From NCBI GenBank assembly GCA_027484605.1, contig JAIXSR010000075.1:1-64000 (forward strand): a DNA stretch of 64,000 nt, read 5' to 3'. Made by a program: the position numbers and the translations under genes. This document shows positions 38,256 through 47,062 of this stretch, piece after piece (positions within the stretch are counted from its first letter, which is position 1; each line of letters starts with the position of its first letter). The notes under the pieces were generated by a model that was not told the origin of the DNA, did no database searches, and saw nothing but the letters and a program-made list of their open reading frames with translations. The stretch is from Hyphomicrobiales bacterium. GTDB taxonomy: Bacteria > Pseudomonadota > Alphaproteobacteria > Rhizobiales > Beijerinckiaceae.

Positions 38256-38993
38256 TCAGATCCGCGCCATGCCGCCATTGACGTGCAGCGTCTGGCCGTT
38301 GACATAGGCGGCCTCCACCGAGGCGAGATAAGCGACCGCCGAGGCGATCTCCTCGCCCTTGCCCATGCGGCCGGCGGGGATCGAGCCCATGATGGCCTCG
38401 CGCTGTTTCTCGTTCAGCGCATCGGTCATGGCGCTCTCGATGAAGCCCGGCGCGACGCAGTTGACGGTGATGCCCCGGCTTGCCACTTCCGCCGCCAGGC
38501 TCTTGGTCATGCCGATCATGCCGGCCTTCGCTGCGCAGTAATTCGCCTGGCCGGGATTGCCGGTGACGCCGACGACCGAGGTGATGCCGATGATGCGGCC
38601 GAAGCGGCGCTTCATCATGCCCTTCACCGCCGCGCGGGCGAGAATGAAGGACGAGGTGAGGTTGACCGCGATCACCTGATCCCATTCTTCATCCTTCATG
38701 CGCATGAAGAGATTGTCGCGCGTGATGCCGGCATTGTTGACGAGGATGTCGAGCCCGCCCATCGCCTTCTCGGCTTCCGGCACCAGCGCCTCGACCGAAG
38801 CCCGGTCCGACAGGTTGGCCGTGACGACATGGCAGCGCGAACCGAGTTTGCCCGCCAGCGTCTCGAGCGCCTCGCGCCGCGTGCCGGAGAGCGTGAGCGT
38901 GGCGCCCTGCGCATGGAGGGCTTCCGCAATCGCGGCGCCGATGCCGCCCGAAGCGCCGGTGACGAGGGCGAATTTGCCGGTAAGGTCGAACAT
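38256..38993 (-). CDS. fabG: 3-oxoacyl-ACP reductase
   Basis: NADPH-dependent reductase of the fatty-acid elongation cycle, an SDR of 245 residues. Cofactor site LVTGASGGIGAAIAEAL, NNAGITRDNLFMRM, and the catalytic Tyr-x3-Lys in NPGQANYCAAKAGMIGM are complete. The ATG at 38993 is normal for FabG. The gene lies 158 bases after the orphan membrane gene and 192 bases before acpP, looser spacing than within the lpt operon, so separate promoters are possible. Confidence 0.95.
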   Translation of the reverse strand: MFDLTGKFALVTGASGGIGAAIAEALHAQGATLTLSGTRREALETLAGKLGSRCHVVTANLSDRASVEALVPEAEKAMGGLDILVNNAGITRDNLFMRMKDEEWDQVIAVNLTSSFILARAAVKGMMKRRFGRIIGITSVVGVTGNPGQANYCAAKAGMIGMTKSLAAEVASRGITVNCVAPGFIESAMTDALNEKQREAIMGSIPAGRMGKGEEIASAVAYLASVEAAYVNGQTLHVNGGMARI

Positions 38994-39030
38994 GGGATGG
39001 CTCCTTGAACTCCGGCGCGTTTATCGCGAA

Positions 39031-39046
39031 TGGCGGGGATCCGCCA
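39031..39046. repeat. Small hairpin in the fabG upstream region
   Basis: TGGCGG-GGAT-CCGCCA forms six base pairs around a four-base loop, 37 bases before the fabG start. It may be an RNA structure or an operator. There is no T run, so it is not a terminator. Confidence 0.3.
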
Positions 39047-39151
39047 GCCTGTTTCACAGCGGGCTGTCTGGGAAACCGGCAAAGTTGCGCTATGCGCATG
39101 GTCTGACAGGTTGACCCCAACTGAATCTAGCCTGCTCCCGAGGTTTTTGTC

Positions 39152-39748
39152 TTATCTTTTGAGTGAAAATGGTTCCAGCGTCCGGCAAACCCGATCCGGC
39201 CCCGGAGTATCCGCAGCCTTGCGGATGCGGGATGCCAGGTCATCGACAAACCCGGACTGGTACATTGAGTCGATCAAAAGGATGCAGTTTTCACCGTTGC
39301 AATTCTTCAGCGTGAACTGCGCCGCATGGAAACTGCGGTTGAATGAAGGCGCTGAACGGTTGGGTTTGGCACCGTTGCTGCACTTCCCGCCGCGCTCATT
39401 CCGCGTGGGGTAGGTGCATGCTGTTAAGTCGCTCATCTCTGTCCATCGAATGAAGCGGTTGCTCCCGTCGCGGTCATAATGACAAAAGCCATTGTCAAAA
39501 TACTCGATACGTGGCCGGCCGTTGAAACTTTGCGTGAGGCTGAGCCCGATGAGCGAGAACAGAACCGTCAGGCTTCCAAAAGTGGCAGCCGGCACGAGAA
39601 TGGCCAGAAGATAGGTGGTCACTGACAGCCGATTGGACCATTTTTTCGCATAAAAGAGTACCGCCGCCACAGCGATACCGGCGGATGCAATCACCCAGGC
39701 AATATGACCCCATCCTTCCGTAAGGATGTGATCAGGCCGGTCGATCAT
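39152..39748 (-). CDS. Orphan two-helix membrane protein coupled to fabD
   Basis: I do not recognise this 198-residue protein. It has two hydrophobic helices (AWVIASAGIAVAAVLFYA and YLLAILVPAATFGSLTVLF) joined by a short basic loop (KKWSNR), then about 130 hydrophilic residues with five cysteines (CHYDRDG, LTACTYP, GGKCSNG, LKNCNGENC). The basic loop suggests both ends face the periplasm, where cysteines could form disulfides. The ATG at 39748 overlaps the fabD stop as ATGA, so translation is coupled. The base composition is about 45-50% G+C in sample windows, against about 75% in a sample of fabD, so it looks acquired or fast-evolving. No function is claimed. Confidence 0.7.
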   Translation of the reverse strand: MIDRPDHILTEGWGHIAWVIASAGIAVAAVLFYAKKWSNRLSVTTYLLAILVPAATFGSLTVLFSLIGLSLTQSFNGRPRIEYFDNGFCHYDRDGSNRFIRWTEMSDLTACTYPTRNERGGKCSNGAKPNRSAPSFNRSFHAAQFTLKNCNGENCILLIDSMYQSGFVDDLASRIRKAADTPGPDRVCRTLEPFSLKR

Positions 39749-40689
39749 GCACCAAACCCCAAAACATCCTCCGGCGTGCCGATATTGGTCGCCTCGCTGC
39801 CCGCGACGAGCCGCTTGGCGATGCCGGTCAGCACCTTGCCGGAGCCGCATTCGACGAAGCGGGTCACGCCCTGCCCGCCGAGCCAGACCATGCTCTCGCG
39901 CCAGCGCACCGAGCCGCAGACCTGCAGGACCAGGTTGCGGCGGATGGCTTCGGGGTCGCTCACCGGGCCGGCGGTGACATTTGCGACAACAGGCACCTTC
40001 GGCGTGTTAATGGTGGCTTTGGCGAGGGCGGCTTCCATGGCCGAGGCAGCCGGGGCCATCAGGGCGGAATGGAACGGCGCGGAGACCGGCAGCGGAATGG
40101 CGCGCTTGACGCCCTTTTCCTTGGCGATCTCGCAGGCGCGGTCGACGGCGGCCTTGTCGCCGGAGAGAACGACCTGCCCGCCGCCATTATCGTTGGCGAC
40201 ATCGCAGATCAGGCCGGTATCCGTGGCGGCAATCTCGGCGATTTCGGTGGCGAGGTCCCATTCGGCGCCCAGCAGCGCGGCCATCGCGCCCTTGCCGACC
40301 GGGACAGCGGCCTGCATGGCATCGCCGCGGATGCGGAGCAGCTTCGCCGTGTCGCTGATCGTGAGGGCGCCGGCGGCCGCGAGGGCGGAATATTCGCCGA
40401 GGCTGTGGCCGGCCACGAAGGCGGCGGAGGCGCCAAGATCGAGGCCCTTTTCGGCCTCGAGCACGCGGATCACCGCGAGGCTATGGGCCATCAGTGCCGG
40501 CTGGGCATTGGCGGTCAGCGTCAGCTGATCCTCCGGGCCCTCGAACATCAGGGTGGAGAGCTTCTGGCCGAGGGCGGCATCGACTTCGTCAAAGACCGCG
40601 CGCGCAGCCGGAAAGGCTTCTGCCAGCGCCTTGCCCATGCCCACGGCCTGGCTGCCCTGTCCCGGAAACAGAAATGCGGTCTTGCTCAT
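39745..40689 (-). CDS. fabD: Malonyl-CoA:ACP transacylase
   Basis: Loads malonyl groups on ACP for fatty-acid synthesis. The 314-residue protein has FLFPGQGSQAVGMGKAL, the nucleophilic serine in VAGHSLGEYSALAAAG and the catalytic histidine in PVSAPFHSALM. The ATG at 40689 follows GGAGAAGG. Its TGA overlaps the ATG of the orphan membrane gene downstream. It is the first gene of the fabD-fabG-acpP-fabF group. Confidence 0.96.
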   Translation of the reverse strand: MSKTAFLFPGQGSQAVGMGKALAEAFPAARAVFDEVDAALGQKLSTLMFEGPEDQLTLTANAQPALMAHSLAVIRVLEAEKGLDLGASAAFVAGHSLGEYSALAAAGALTISDTAKLLRIRGDAMQAAVPVGKGAMAALLGAEWDLATEIAEIAATDTGLICDVANDNGGGQVVLSGDKAAVDRACEIAKEKGVKRAIPLPVSAPFHSALMAPAASAMEAALAKATINTPKVPVVANVTAGPVSDPEAIRRNLVLQVCGSVRWRESMVWLGGQGVTRFVECGSGKVLTGIAKRLVAGSEATNIGTPEDVLGFGA

Positions 40690-40758
40690 GCGCGCCTTCT
40701 CCAGCTCTTCTCGTTCGCGGCCGATGGGAGGCGGGAATGCGTCCACCCTGCCGCGAAG

Positions 40759-41346
40759 TCAAGCCGGGCGGGCCGGAACGCCAAGGATTCGGGCCGTTTC
40801 CGCCTGAAGGGCTGGCACCAACTCGGCCTCGAACCAGGGGTGGTCGCGGAACCAGCGTTGGTTCCGCGGGCTCGGATGGGGCATGGGCACGCGATCCGGC
40901 CAGGTCTCCCGCCATCTGGCCACCCGCCCGGCGAGGCTGGTCCGGCCGGATTCGGGGAAGTGCCATTTCTGGGCGAATTCGCCGAGGACAAGCGTCAGCG
41001 AAATCGCGGGCAAGGCCTCGAGAACCGGCCGGCGCCAGGTTGCGGCGCATTCCGGCCGGGGCGGCAAATCGCCCCCGCGCCCGGTGCCGGGATAGCAGAA
41101 GCCCATGGGCACGAGAGCGAAGAGTGCGGGATCGTAGAACTGGCCCCTGTCGACGCCCAGCCAGCGGCGCAGCCTGTCGCCCGAGGGATCGTCGAAGGGG
41201 CGGCCCTTCGCATGGGTGATCCGGCCCGGCGCCTGCCCGACAATGAGGATGCGCGCGCGGGGATCCGCCTGGAGGATAGGGCGCGGCCCGAGCGGCAGAC
41301 CGGTGCACAGCGTGCAGGACCGGATGCGGGCGAGCAGCGACTCCAT
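40759..41346 (-). CDS. Uracil-DNA glycosylase family protein
   Basis: A 195-residue member of the uracil-DNA glycosylase superfamily, base-excision repair. Motif A is ILIVGQAPGRITHAKGRPFD and the DNA-inserting motif is MPHPSPRNQRWF, the HPSPRN version typical of a widespread uncharacterised proteobacterial branch. A cysteine pair near the N-terminus (CTLC) could be part of a metal site, but the four-cysteine iron-sulfur pattern of families 4 and 5 is not complete. I prefer the ATG at 41346 over a TTG at 41388. The gene is divergent from rpsF and 69 bases upstream of fabD; activity on uracil is inferred. Confidence 0.75.
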   Translation of the reverse strand: MESLLARIRSCTLCTGLPLGPRPILQADPRARILIVGQAPGRITHAKGRPFDDPSGDRLRRWLGVDRGQFYDPALFALVPMGFCYPGTGRGGDLPPRPECAATWRRPVLEALPAISLTLVLGEFAQKWHFPESGRTSLAGRVARWRETWPDRVPMPHPSPRNQRWFRDHPWFEAELVPALQAETARILGVPARPA

Positions 41347-41573
41347 CGATTTTCCGGCCTTTCCGGCAAGATCGGCGTTGATTTTCAACGGCGGATACCG
41401 TATCGAGCCGACTTCCGCTTGGCCGGTGGCTGAACGGAGAGCCGTCCCTCAGGGGTCGGTAGGGTCTTCGGATCCGTTCTCCCGTGTCAACGCCTTCGTG
41501 AATATCTCTCGCGCCTTCCGAGGCTCGAAGGGCTTCGCGCCAGTGGAACCAAAACTTGAAAGAAGGCTCACAA

Positions 41574-41993
41574 ATGGCTTTGTATGAACACGTTTTCCTG
41601 GCTCGCCAGGACGTGACGGCGCAGCAGGTCGAGACGATGACCGAGACCTACAAGTCGGTCGTCGAATCGAATGGCGGCGCCGTCGCCAAGGTGGAATATT
41701 GGGGCGTGAAGTCCCTGGCCTACCGGATCAAGAAGAACCGGAAGGCGCATTACGCCCTCTTCAATCTGGATGCTCCGGCCGCGGCGATCGCCGAGATGGA
41801 ACGCCAGATGGCCATCAACGAAGACATCCTCCGTTTCATGACCGTGAAGGTCGAGGAACTCGAGGAAGGTCCGTCGGCCATGCTGCAGCGCCGTGACCGC
41901 GATGATCGCGGCGATCGTGGCGATCGTGGCCCGCGCCGCCGTGACCGTGAAGATGGCGAACCCGGTTTTGACGGCGCCGAGGAGGAAGTCTGA
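41574..41993 (+). CDS. rpsF: 30S ribosomal protein S6
   Basis: S6 binds S18 on the platform of the small subunit. The 139-residue protein has the start [14 protein letters not shown] and [20 protein letters not shown]. The C-terminal tail is a charged run of Arg, Asp and Gly with acidic end residues, usual in alphaproteobacteria; its DNA contains a short tandem GGCGATCGT repeat. The ATG at 41574 follows GAAAGAAGG. rpsR begins within its stop codon (TGATG). The 227-base region before it shows a possible hairpin at 41512-41534. Confidence 0.96.
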   Translation: MALYEHVFLARQDVTAQQVETMTETYKSVVESNGGAVAKVEYWGVKSLAYRIKKNRKAHYALFNLDAPAAAIAEMERQMAINEDILRFMTVKVEELEEGPSAMLQRRDRDDRGDRGDRGPRRRDREDGEPGFDGAEEEV

Positions 41994-42232
41994 TGTCCGC
42001 CACTGCAGCCCGCCGCCCCTTCTTCCGCCGCCGCAAGACCTGCCCGTTCTCGGGCGCCGGCGCTCCGAAGATCGACTACAAGGACGTGAAGCTCCTCTCG
42101 CGCTACATTTCCGAACGCGGCAAGATCGTTCCGTCGCGCATCACGGCCGTTTCGGCCAAGAAGCAGCGTGAACTCGCCAAGGCGATCAAGCGCGCCCGCT
42201 TCCTCGGGCTCCTGCCCTACGTGATCAAGTAA
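41993..42232 (+). CDS. rpsR: 30S ribosomal protein S18
   Basis: A 79-residue basic ribosomal protein, partner of S6. Recognised by [20 protein letters not shown] and [14 protein letters not shown]. The ATG shares bases with the rpsF stop, so the two proteins are made together in equal amounts. The DUF2232 gene follows after a 153-base gap. Confidence 0.97.
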   Translation: MSATAARRPFFRRRKTCPFSGAGAPKIDYKDVKLLSRYISERGKIVPSRITAVSAKKQRELAKAIKRARFLGLLPYVIK

Positions 42233-42385
42233 CAACGCGGCCGGCGTTGCGCCGGCTGCCTGCAGGCCTTGTCGCTTCCGGCGGGACACCGCCGGCAGTA
42301 TTGCTGGAGCGAGGATCGGTCGCCTGCCCGTGACCTCGCTTCTAACCGCCAGCTGCAAGGCTGGTCCGCGGGACAGCAGGACACG

Positions 42386-43330
42386 ATGCCACCGGGATTT
42401 GCCCAGGCCCTGATTGTTGCCATCATTGCCGGTTTCGGCACGGCTCTCCTTTCGGGGTTCCTGACCCCGGGGACGATGCAGGCTGCCCTGCTGTCGCTGA
42501 TCGCGCCAACCCCGCTGCTGATCGTCGGCTTCGGCTGGCACCCCTATGCCGGGGCGCTGGCGGGCCTCTGCGCCGCGATGATCGTGCAGTCGGTTGCCGG
42601 CACGCCGCCGGCCATGGCGATCGCCGCGTTGTTCTCCCTGCCCGTCTTTGGTCTGACCTGGCTGGCCGAAGCGCGGTTCGCGCCGCTTTCCGGCCGCCCG
42701 GAACGGGACGGAATCGAAACCGGCCGGCTGATCCTGATCCTCATCTCCTACATCGCCGTGGCCTTCGTTGTTGCCGGGCTCATCCTGGAGCCGGATTTTG
42801 CGGCGCTCCAGCAGCGGATCCGGCGCTCGGTCGAGGCCGTCTTCGGCATGATCGGGCTTCCGGGCGGCGGTCGAGCGCTTCCACCGGGCGATATGGCCCG
42901 CATCTTCGACCTGATGGTGGCGATCATCATGCCGGTTTCGGCCCTGATCACGCTGGTCACGCTGATGGCCAGCGCGGCGATCGGGCTTTTCGTGGCCGAC
43001 CGCTCGCGCCGGCTCGTCTTCATCAAGCCGGATCTTCGCCGATTCCGGCTTCCGGGCGGCACGCTGATCCTGCTGGGCCTCGCCTTGCTGGCTTCGATGC
43101 GCGACGGCTATGTCGGGCTTTTCGGCTCGATCATGGCGCTGGGGCTGCTTTTCGCGCTCATCCTGCAGGGGCTGGCCGTCGTCCATGTCCGGACGATCGG
43201 CATGGAATCCCGGGGTTTCCTGCTCACCGCCATCTGGGCCGCGCTGATCGTCTTCGGTCTGCCGGCCCTGATCTTCCTCGTGATCGGCATGATCGATCAC
43301 ATCACCGATTTCCGCCGCGGGCGGCTTTGA
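42386..43330 (+). CDS. DUF2232 family membrane protein
   Basis: A 314-residue protein with about eight hydrophobic helices and short loops, matching the DUF2232 family that in alphaproteobacteria regularly sits between rpsR and rplI. Related to the S components of transport systems, but no function is established. The ATG at 42386 follows AGGACA. The C-terminus (MIDHITDFRRGRL) is basic and likely cytoplasmic. Its place inside a ribosomal operon suggests growth-linked expression. Confidence 0.8.
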   Translation: MPPGFAQALIVAIIAGFGTALLSGFLTPGTMQAALLSLIAPTPLLIVGFGWHPYAGALAGLCAAMIVQSVAGTPPAMAIAALFSLPVFGLTWLAEARFAPLSGRPERDGIETGRLILILISYIAVAFVVAGLILEPDFAALQQRIRRSVEAVFGMIGLPGGGRALPPGDMARIFDLMVAIIMPVSALITLVTLMASAAIGLFVADRSRRLVFIKPDLRRFRLPGGTLILLGLALLASMRDGYVGLFGSIMALGLLFALILQGLAVVHVRTIGMESRGFLLTAIWAALIVFGLPALIFLVIGMIDHITDFRRGRL

Positions 43331-43363
43331 ATTCCCGCAATCCGAACCTGAAGGAGTAAAACA

Positions 43364-43930
43364 ATGGAAGTGATCCTGCTCGAGCGCGTGGCCAAGCTGG
43401 GCCAGATGGGTGAAGTTGTCCGCGTGAAGGACGGCTATGCCCGCAATTTCCTTCTCGCCCGGGGCAAGGCCCTCCGCGCGACGGAAGCCAACAAGGAAAA
43501 GTTCTCGGCCCAGCGTGCCCAGCTCGAGGCCCAGAATCTCGAGCGCCGCAAGGATGCCGATGCCGTTGGCGTCAAGCTCGACGGCCAGACCTTCGCGCTG
43601 ATCCGCCAGGCCGGTGAATCGGGCGTGCTCTATGGTTCGGTTTCCTCGCGCGATCTCGCCGAGATCCTGACCACCGGCGGTTTCACCGTGGCCCGCAGCC
43701 AGATCGCGCTCAATGCGCCGATCAAGACGCTCGGCCTGCACAATGTCTCCGTCGTCCTGCACCCGGAAGTCTCGGTCAAGGTGACGATCAACGTCGCCCG
43801 CTCGGTCGAGGAAGCCGATCGCCAGGCCCGCGGCGAGAACGTGCTGGAGCGCGAAGCCGATAATCTCGACGATCTCGGCCTGGAAATCGGCGCGGCCCTT
43901 GCCGAAGCTGGCCCGAACGCCGAACTCTGA
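43364..43930 (+). CDS. rplI: 50S ribosomal protein L9
   Basis: L9 binds domain V of 23S rRNA and helps keep the reading frame. The 188-residue protein has [20 protein letters not shown] and [19 protein letters not shown]; the C-terminal domain contains [17 protein letters not shown]. It is longer than E. coli L9 (149) because of an acidic tail common in alphaproteobacteria. GAAGGAG precedes the ATG at 43364 at ideal spacing. A strong terminator follows. Confidence 0.97.
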   Translation: MEVILLERVAKLGQMGEVVRVKDGYARNFLLARGKALRATEANKEKFSAQRAQLEAQNLERRKDADAVGVKLDGQTFALIRQAGESGVLYGSVSSRDLAEILTTGGFTVARSQIALNAPIKTLGLHNVSVVLHPEVSVKVTINVARSVEEADRQARGENVLEREADNLDDLGLEIGAALAEAGPNAEL

Positions 43931-44006
43931 GACTCGTCACAAGCCGTCAAGGGGAAGAATATTTCTTTTGCCGGCCTGTGAGTTCCTGTGGGAATCAGGG
44001 ACAATT

Positions 44007-44034
44007 GCCCCCCGGGAAACCGGGGGGCTTTTTT
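44007..44034 (+). terminator. Intrinsic terminator after rplI
   Basis: GCCCCCCGG, a GAAA tetraloop and CCGGGGGGC form a perfect nine-pair GC stem followed by TTTTTT. It ends the rpsF-rpsR-DUF2232-rplI unit and separates it from dnaB. Confidence 0.95.
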
Positions 44035-44083
44035 GTTCTCCGGAGAGCGCCGAAGGAGGATGCCCCGAACCTGCCGAGAAGCC

Positions 44084-45565
44084 ATGTCGAACCTCGTCCG
44101 CCTTGAAACGCCCGATGCCGAAACCCTCCGGCTGGCCCCGCACAATCTGGAGGCCGAGCAGGCCCTTCTGGGCGCGATCCTCGTCAATAACGAGGCGTTT
44201 GACCGGGTATCGGATTTTCTCGAGCCGCCGCATTTCTTCGAGGCGCTGCATGGCCGGATCTTCGAAGTCATCGCCAAGCTGCTGCGTGCCGGCAAGGTAG
44301 CGACGCCGATCACGCTGAAGACCTATCTGCCGGATCTCGATCTCGGCGGCATGACGGTGCCGCAATATCTTGTCCGGCTTGCCGCCAATGCGACGACGAT
44401 CATCAACGCCGCGGAATATGGCCGGACGATCTACGAGCTGGCGCTCCGGCGCAACCTCATCAGCATCGGCGAGGGCATGGTCAACCGGGCCTATGACGCC
44501 CCTGTCGACGAAAGCCCCCGTTCGCAGATCGAGGATGCCGAGCGCAAGCTCTATGGCCTTGCCGAAAGCGGGCGGTTCGAGGGCGGGTTCCAGAGCTTTG
44601 CCTCGGCACTGAAGATCGCCATCGAGATGGCCAGCGAGGCCTTCAAGCGGGATGGCGGCCTTTCCGGCACGGCCACGGGCCTCCATGATCTCGACCAGAA
44701 GATGGGCGGGCTGCAGCGCTCCGACCTGGTCATCCTGGCCGGCCGCCCGGCCATGGGGAAGACGGCCCTCGCGACGAACATCGCCTACAACATTGCCAAG
44801 GCCTGGCGCGGCGAGCGCATCGCCGATGGCACGACGAAGACGGTCGAGGGCGGGATTGTCGGGTTTTTCAGTCTGGAAATGTCGGCCGAGCAGCTGGCGA
44901 CGCGTATCGTAGCCGAGCAATCCAACATTCCCTCGTTCAAGATCCGGCGCGGCGATATCAGCCCCGAGGAATTCGGCAAGCTGCACGAAGCCGTGGCGGA
45001 GATGCAGTCCATTCCGCTGCATATCGACCAGTCGGGCGGCATTTCCATTGCCCAGCTCGCCGCCCGCGCGCGGCGCCTGAAGCGCCAGCACGGGCTGGAT
45101 TTCCTTGTGGTCGACTATCTCCAGCTGCTGACCGGCGCTTCCAAGAAGGGCGAGAACCGGGTGCAGGAACTGACCGAGATCACCACGGGCCTCAAGGCTC
45201 TGGCCAAGGAACTCAATGTCCCGATCATGGCGCTGTCGCAGCTCTCCCGTCAGGTCGAGCAGCGCGACGACAAGCGCCCGCAACTGGCCGATCTGCGTGA
45301 ATCCGGTTCGATCGAGCAGGATGCGGATGTGGTGATGTTCGTTTTCCGCGAAGAATATTACCTCCAGAACAAGGAGCCCAAGCCGGGCACGGAAGACCAT
45401 CTCAAATGGCAAAGCGAGATGGACCGAGTCCATGGCAAGGCCGAGGTGATCATCGGCAAGCAGCGTCACGGCCCCACCGGCTCGGTGCAGCTGCAATTCG
45501 ATGCGAATGTCACGCGGTTCTCGACGCTGGCAAAAGAGGATTATTTGCCAGAACGCCTGGAATGA
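44084..45565 (+). CDS. dnaB: Replicative DNA helicase DnaB
   Basis: Hexameric 5'-3' helicase of the replication fork. The 493-residue protein has the N-terminal domain (PHNLEAEQALLGAILVNNEA) and the RecA-like C-terminal domain with Walker A ILAGRPAMGKTALATNIAY, FFSLEMSAEQLATR, Walker B LDFLVVDYLQLL and the KQRHGPTGSVQLQF finger region. I chose the ATG at 44084 by homology. A perfect AAGGAGG (44053-44059) directly touches an in-frame ATG at 44060, too close to be used, so the true ribosome site may be GAGAAG at 44075. No intein is present. Confidence 0.96.
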   Translation: MSNLVRLETPDAETLRLAPHNLEAEQALLGAILVNNEAFDRVSDFLEPPHFFEALHGRIFEVIAKLLRAGKVATPITLKTYLPDLDLGGMTVPQYLVRLAANATTIINAAEYGRTIYELALRRNLISIGEGMVNRAYDAPVDESPRSQIEDAERKLYGLAESGRFEGGFQSFASALKIAIEMASEAFKRDGGLSGTATGLHDLDQKMGGLQRSDLVILAGRPAMGKTALATNIAYNIAKAWRGERIADGTTKTVEGGIVGFFSLEMSAEQLATRIVAEQSNIPSFKIRRGDISPEEFGKLHEAVAEMQSIPLHIDQSGGISIAQLAARARRLKRQHGLDFLVVDYLQLLTGASKKGENRVQELTEITTGLKALAKELNVPIMALSQLSRQVEQRDDKRPQLADLRESGSIEQDADVVMFVFREEYYLQNKEPKPGTEDHLKWQSEMDRVHGKAEVIIGKQRHGPTGSVQLQFDANVTRFSTLAKEDYLPERLE

Positions 45566-45635
45566 CGTGGAATCTGCGGCAGAACCCGTCAAATCCCGGA
45601 TGGAATTTCGCTGCCGGGCACGGCAAGATCAGGGG

Positions 45636-46751
45636 ATGGATGATCATGCTGCCCGCCTCACCGTCGATCTCGCTGCCCTCCAGGCCAACTGGCTGACGCT
45701 CGACCGCCTGTCCGGCGCCGCCGAGACCGGCGCCGTCGTCAAGGCCGATGGCTATGGCCTCGGGATCGAGACGGCCGTGCCGGCCCTGGCGAAGGCGGGT
45801 TGCCGCACGTTCTTTGTCGCGCATCTTTCAGAGGCCATCAGGGCCCGTGCCGTGGCGCCGGACGTCGCGGTGTATGTGCTCAATGGTTTCGCCGATGGTC
45901 GGATGGCGGATTACCTCGCCCATCGCCTGCGGCCTGTCCTCGGCTCTGCCCGCGAGATCGCCGCCTGGCGGAGCCGCCCTGCAGGCGCCGAGCCGGCGGC
46001 GCTGCATGTCGACACGGCCATGAACCGGCTCGGCCTGCGGCTCGAAGAAGCGCTTGCGCTGGCGGGAACAACACCGTTGGCCGATCTCGGCATCGGGCTG
46101 ACCATGACGCATTTCGCCTCGGCCGAGGAACCGGAGGCCGCCGATACGCTGGCGCAGATCGCCCGGTTCGGCGCCCTGCAGGCGGTTATCCAGGCTACGG
46201 ACAGTCCCAATCGGGCGATCGGGGCCAGCCTGTGCAATTCCTCCGGCCATTTCATTCCCGGCGTGCCGTTCTTCCAGCTGACGCGGCCCGGCTATGCGCT
46301 TTATGGCGGCAACCCGACCCCGGGAATGCGCAATCCGATGAAGCCGGTCATCCGGCTCGAGGCGCCGGTGGTCCAGCTCCTCCACGTCCCCGCTGGTGAG
46401 GCTGTCGGCTATAATGCCCGCTGGGTCGCGCGGCGCGACAGCCGCATCGCGACCGTCTCCTGCGGCTATGCGGACGGTTTCCCCCGCAATGCCGGCAACG
46501 GGCCGGATCATCCCGGCGGGTCGGCGATCGTGGCCGGGCGGGAATGTGGTTTCGCCGGCAATGTCTCGATGGATCTCATCACCATCGACGTCACGGATGT
46601 GCCGGAACGTGATCTGCGCCCGGGCGACTTTGTCACCCTGATCGGGGATGCGCTGGATATTGACCGGGTCGGCCGGTCCGGCCGGACGATCGGGTACGAA
46701 ATCCTCACCAATCTCGGCAAGCGCTACCGGCGTGTCGCCCTCGGCGGCTAA
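45636..46751 (+). CDS. alr: Alanine racemase
   Basis: PLP-dependent racemase that makes D-alanine for the cell wall. The 371-residue protein has the PLP lysine (K36) in AVVKADGYGLGIE; the standard Ala-Tyr order is slightly changed (ADGYGLG instead of ANAYGHG). The catalytic tyrosine is likely that in AVGYNARWVARRD, and MTHFASAEEP and CGYADGFPRNAG are also conserved. The ATG at 45636 follows CAGGGG. It follows dnaB by 70 bases, a neighbour pair kept in many bacteria. Confidence 0.92.
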   Translation: MDDHAARLTVDLAALQANWLTLDRLSGAAETGAVVKADGYGLGIETAVPALAKAGCRTFFVAHLSEAIRARAVAPDVAVYVLNGFADGRMADYLAHRLRPVLGSAREIAAWRSRPAGAEPAALHVDTAMNRLGLRLEEALALAGTTPLADLGIGLTMTHFASAEEPEAADTLAQIARFGALQAVIQATDSPNRAIGASLCNSSGHFIPGVPFFQLTRPGYALYGGNPTPGMRNPMKPVIRLEAPVVQLLHVPAGEAVGYNARWVARRDSRIATVSCGYADGFPRNAGNGPDHPGGSAIVAGRECGFAGNVSMDLITIDVTDVPERDLRPGDFVTLIGDALDIDRVGRSGRTIGYEILTNLGKRYRRVALGG

Positions 46752-46757
46752 GCGTGG

Positions 46758-46934
46758 TCAGGCCAGCTTGTCGAGGACGGAGGAATAGGGCAGCGGCGCG
46801 CGTCCGGAGGGCGGGTTCGCAGCGGTTGCCAGCAGGCCCGCCGTGTTCGCGCCCATCGCTTGCGCTGCCTTGAGCACCGCGATCGTGGCGGCCATGGCAC
46901 CATTCATGGCCGGCATTTCAGCAATTCCCGACAT
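46758..46934 (-). CDS. Small protein, possibly YjfB-like
   Basis: A 58-residue protein that I only tentatively recognise. It has a Met- and Ala-rich helix (MNGAMAATIAVLKAAQAMG) and a C-terminal PYSSVLDKLA. The pattern of one amphipathic helix with IAVLK recalls the YjfB 'putative motility' family. A near-ideal ribosome site (AGGAGAG) lies seven bases before the ATG at 46934, which strongly supports a real gene. It is convergent with alr (six bases between stops) and divergent from radA. Confidence 0.6.
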   Translation of the reverse strand: MSGIAEMPAMNGAMAATIAVLKAAQAMGANTAGLLATAANPPSGRAPLPYSSVLDKLA

Positions 46935-47062
46935 GCGGTTCTCTCCTGCTGGCGGGCTGTCCACAGCACCGGAGCTGCAAGGTGCCTGAAAATCCTTTTA
47001 CGGATCCTCGACCGAACCGCTAAAGTTCGAACCTTGTCGAATCTTGATCCGCAGGTGGGTTC

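Noticed and set aside
41896-41930. Tandem GGCGATCGT repeat as a mobile or variable repeat
   Set aside because: It encodes the RGD-rich tail of S6, a common low-complexity tail in alphaproteobacteria.
47014-47032. GAAC-N7-GTTC followed by GAAC before radA, considered as a LexA site
   Set aside because: The alphaproteobacterial LexA site is a direct repeat GTTC-N7-GTTC; here the half-sites are inverted, and the matching direct repeat is broken.
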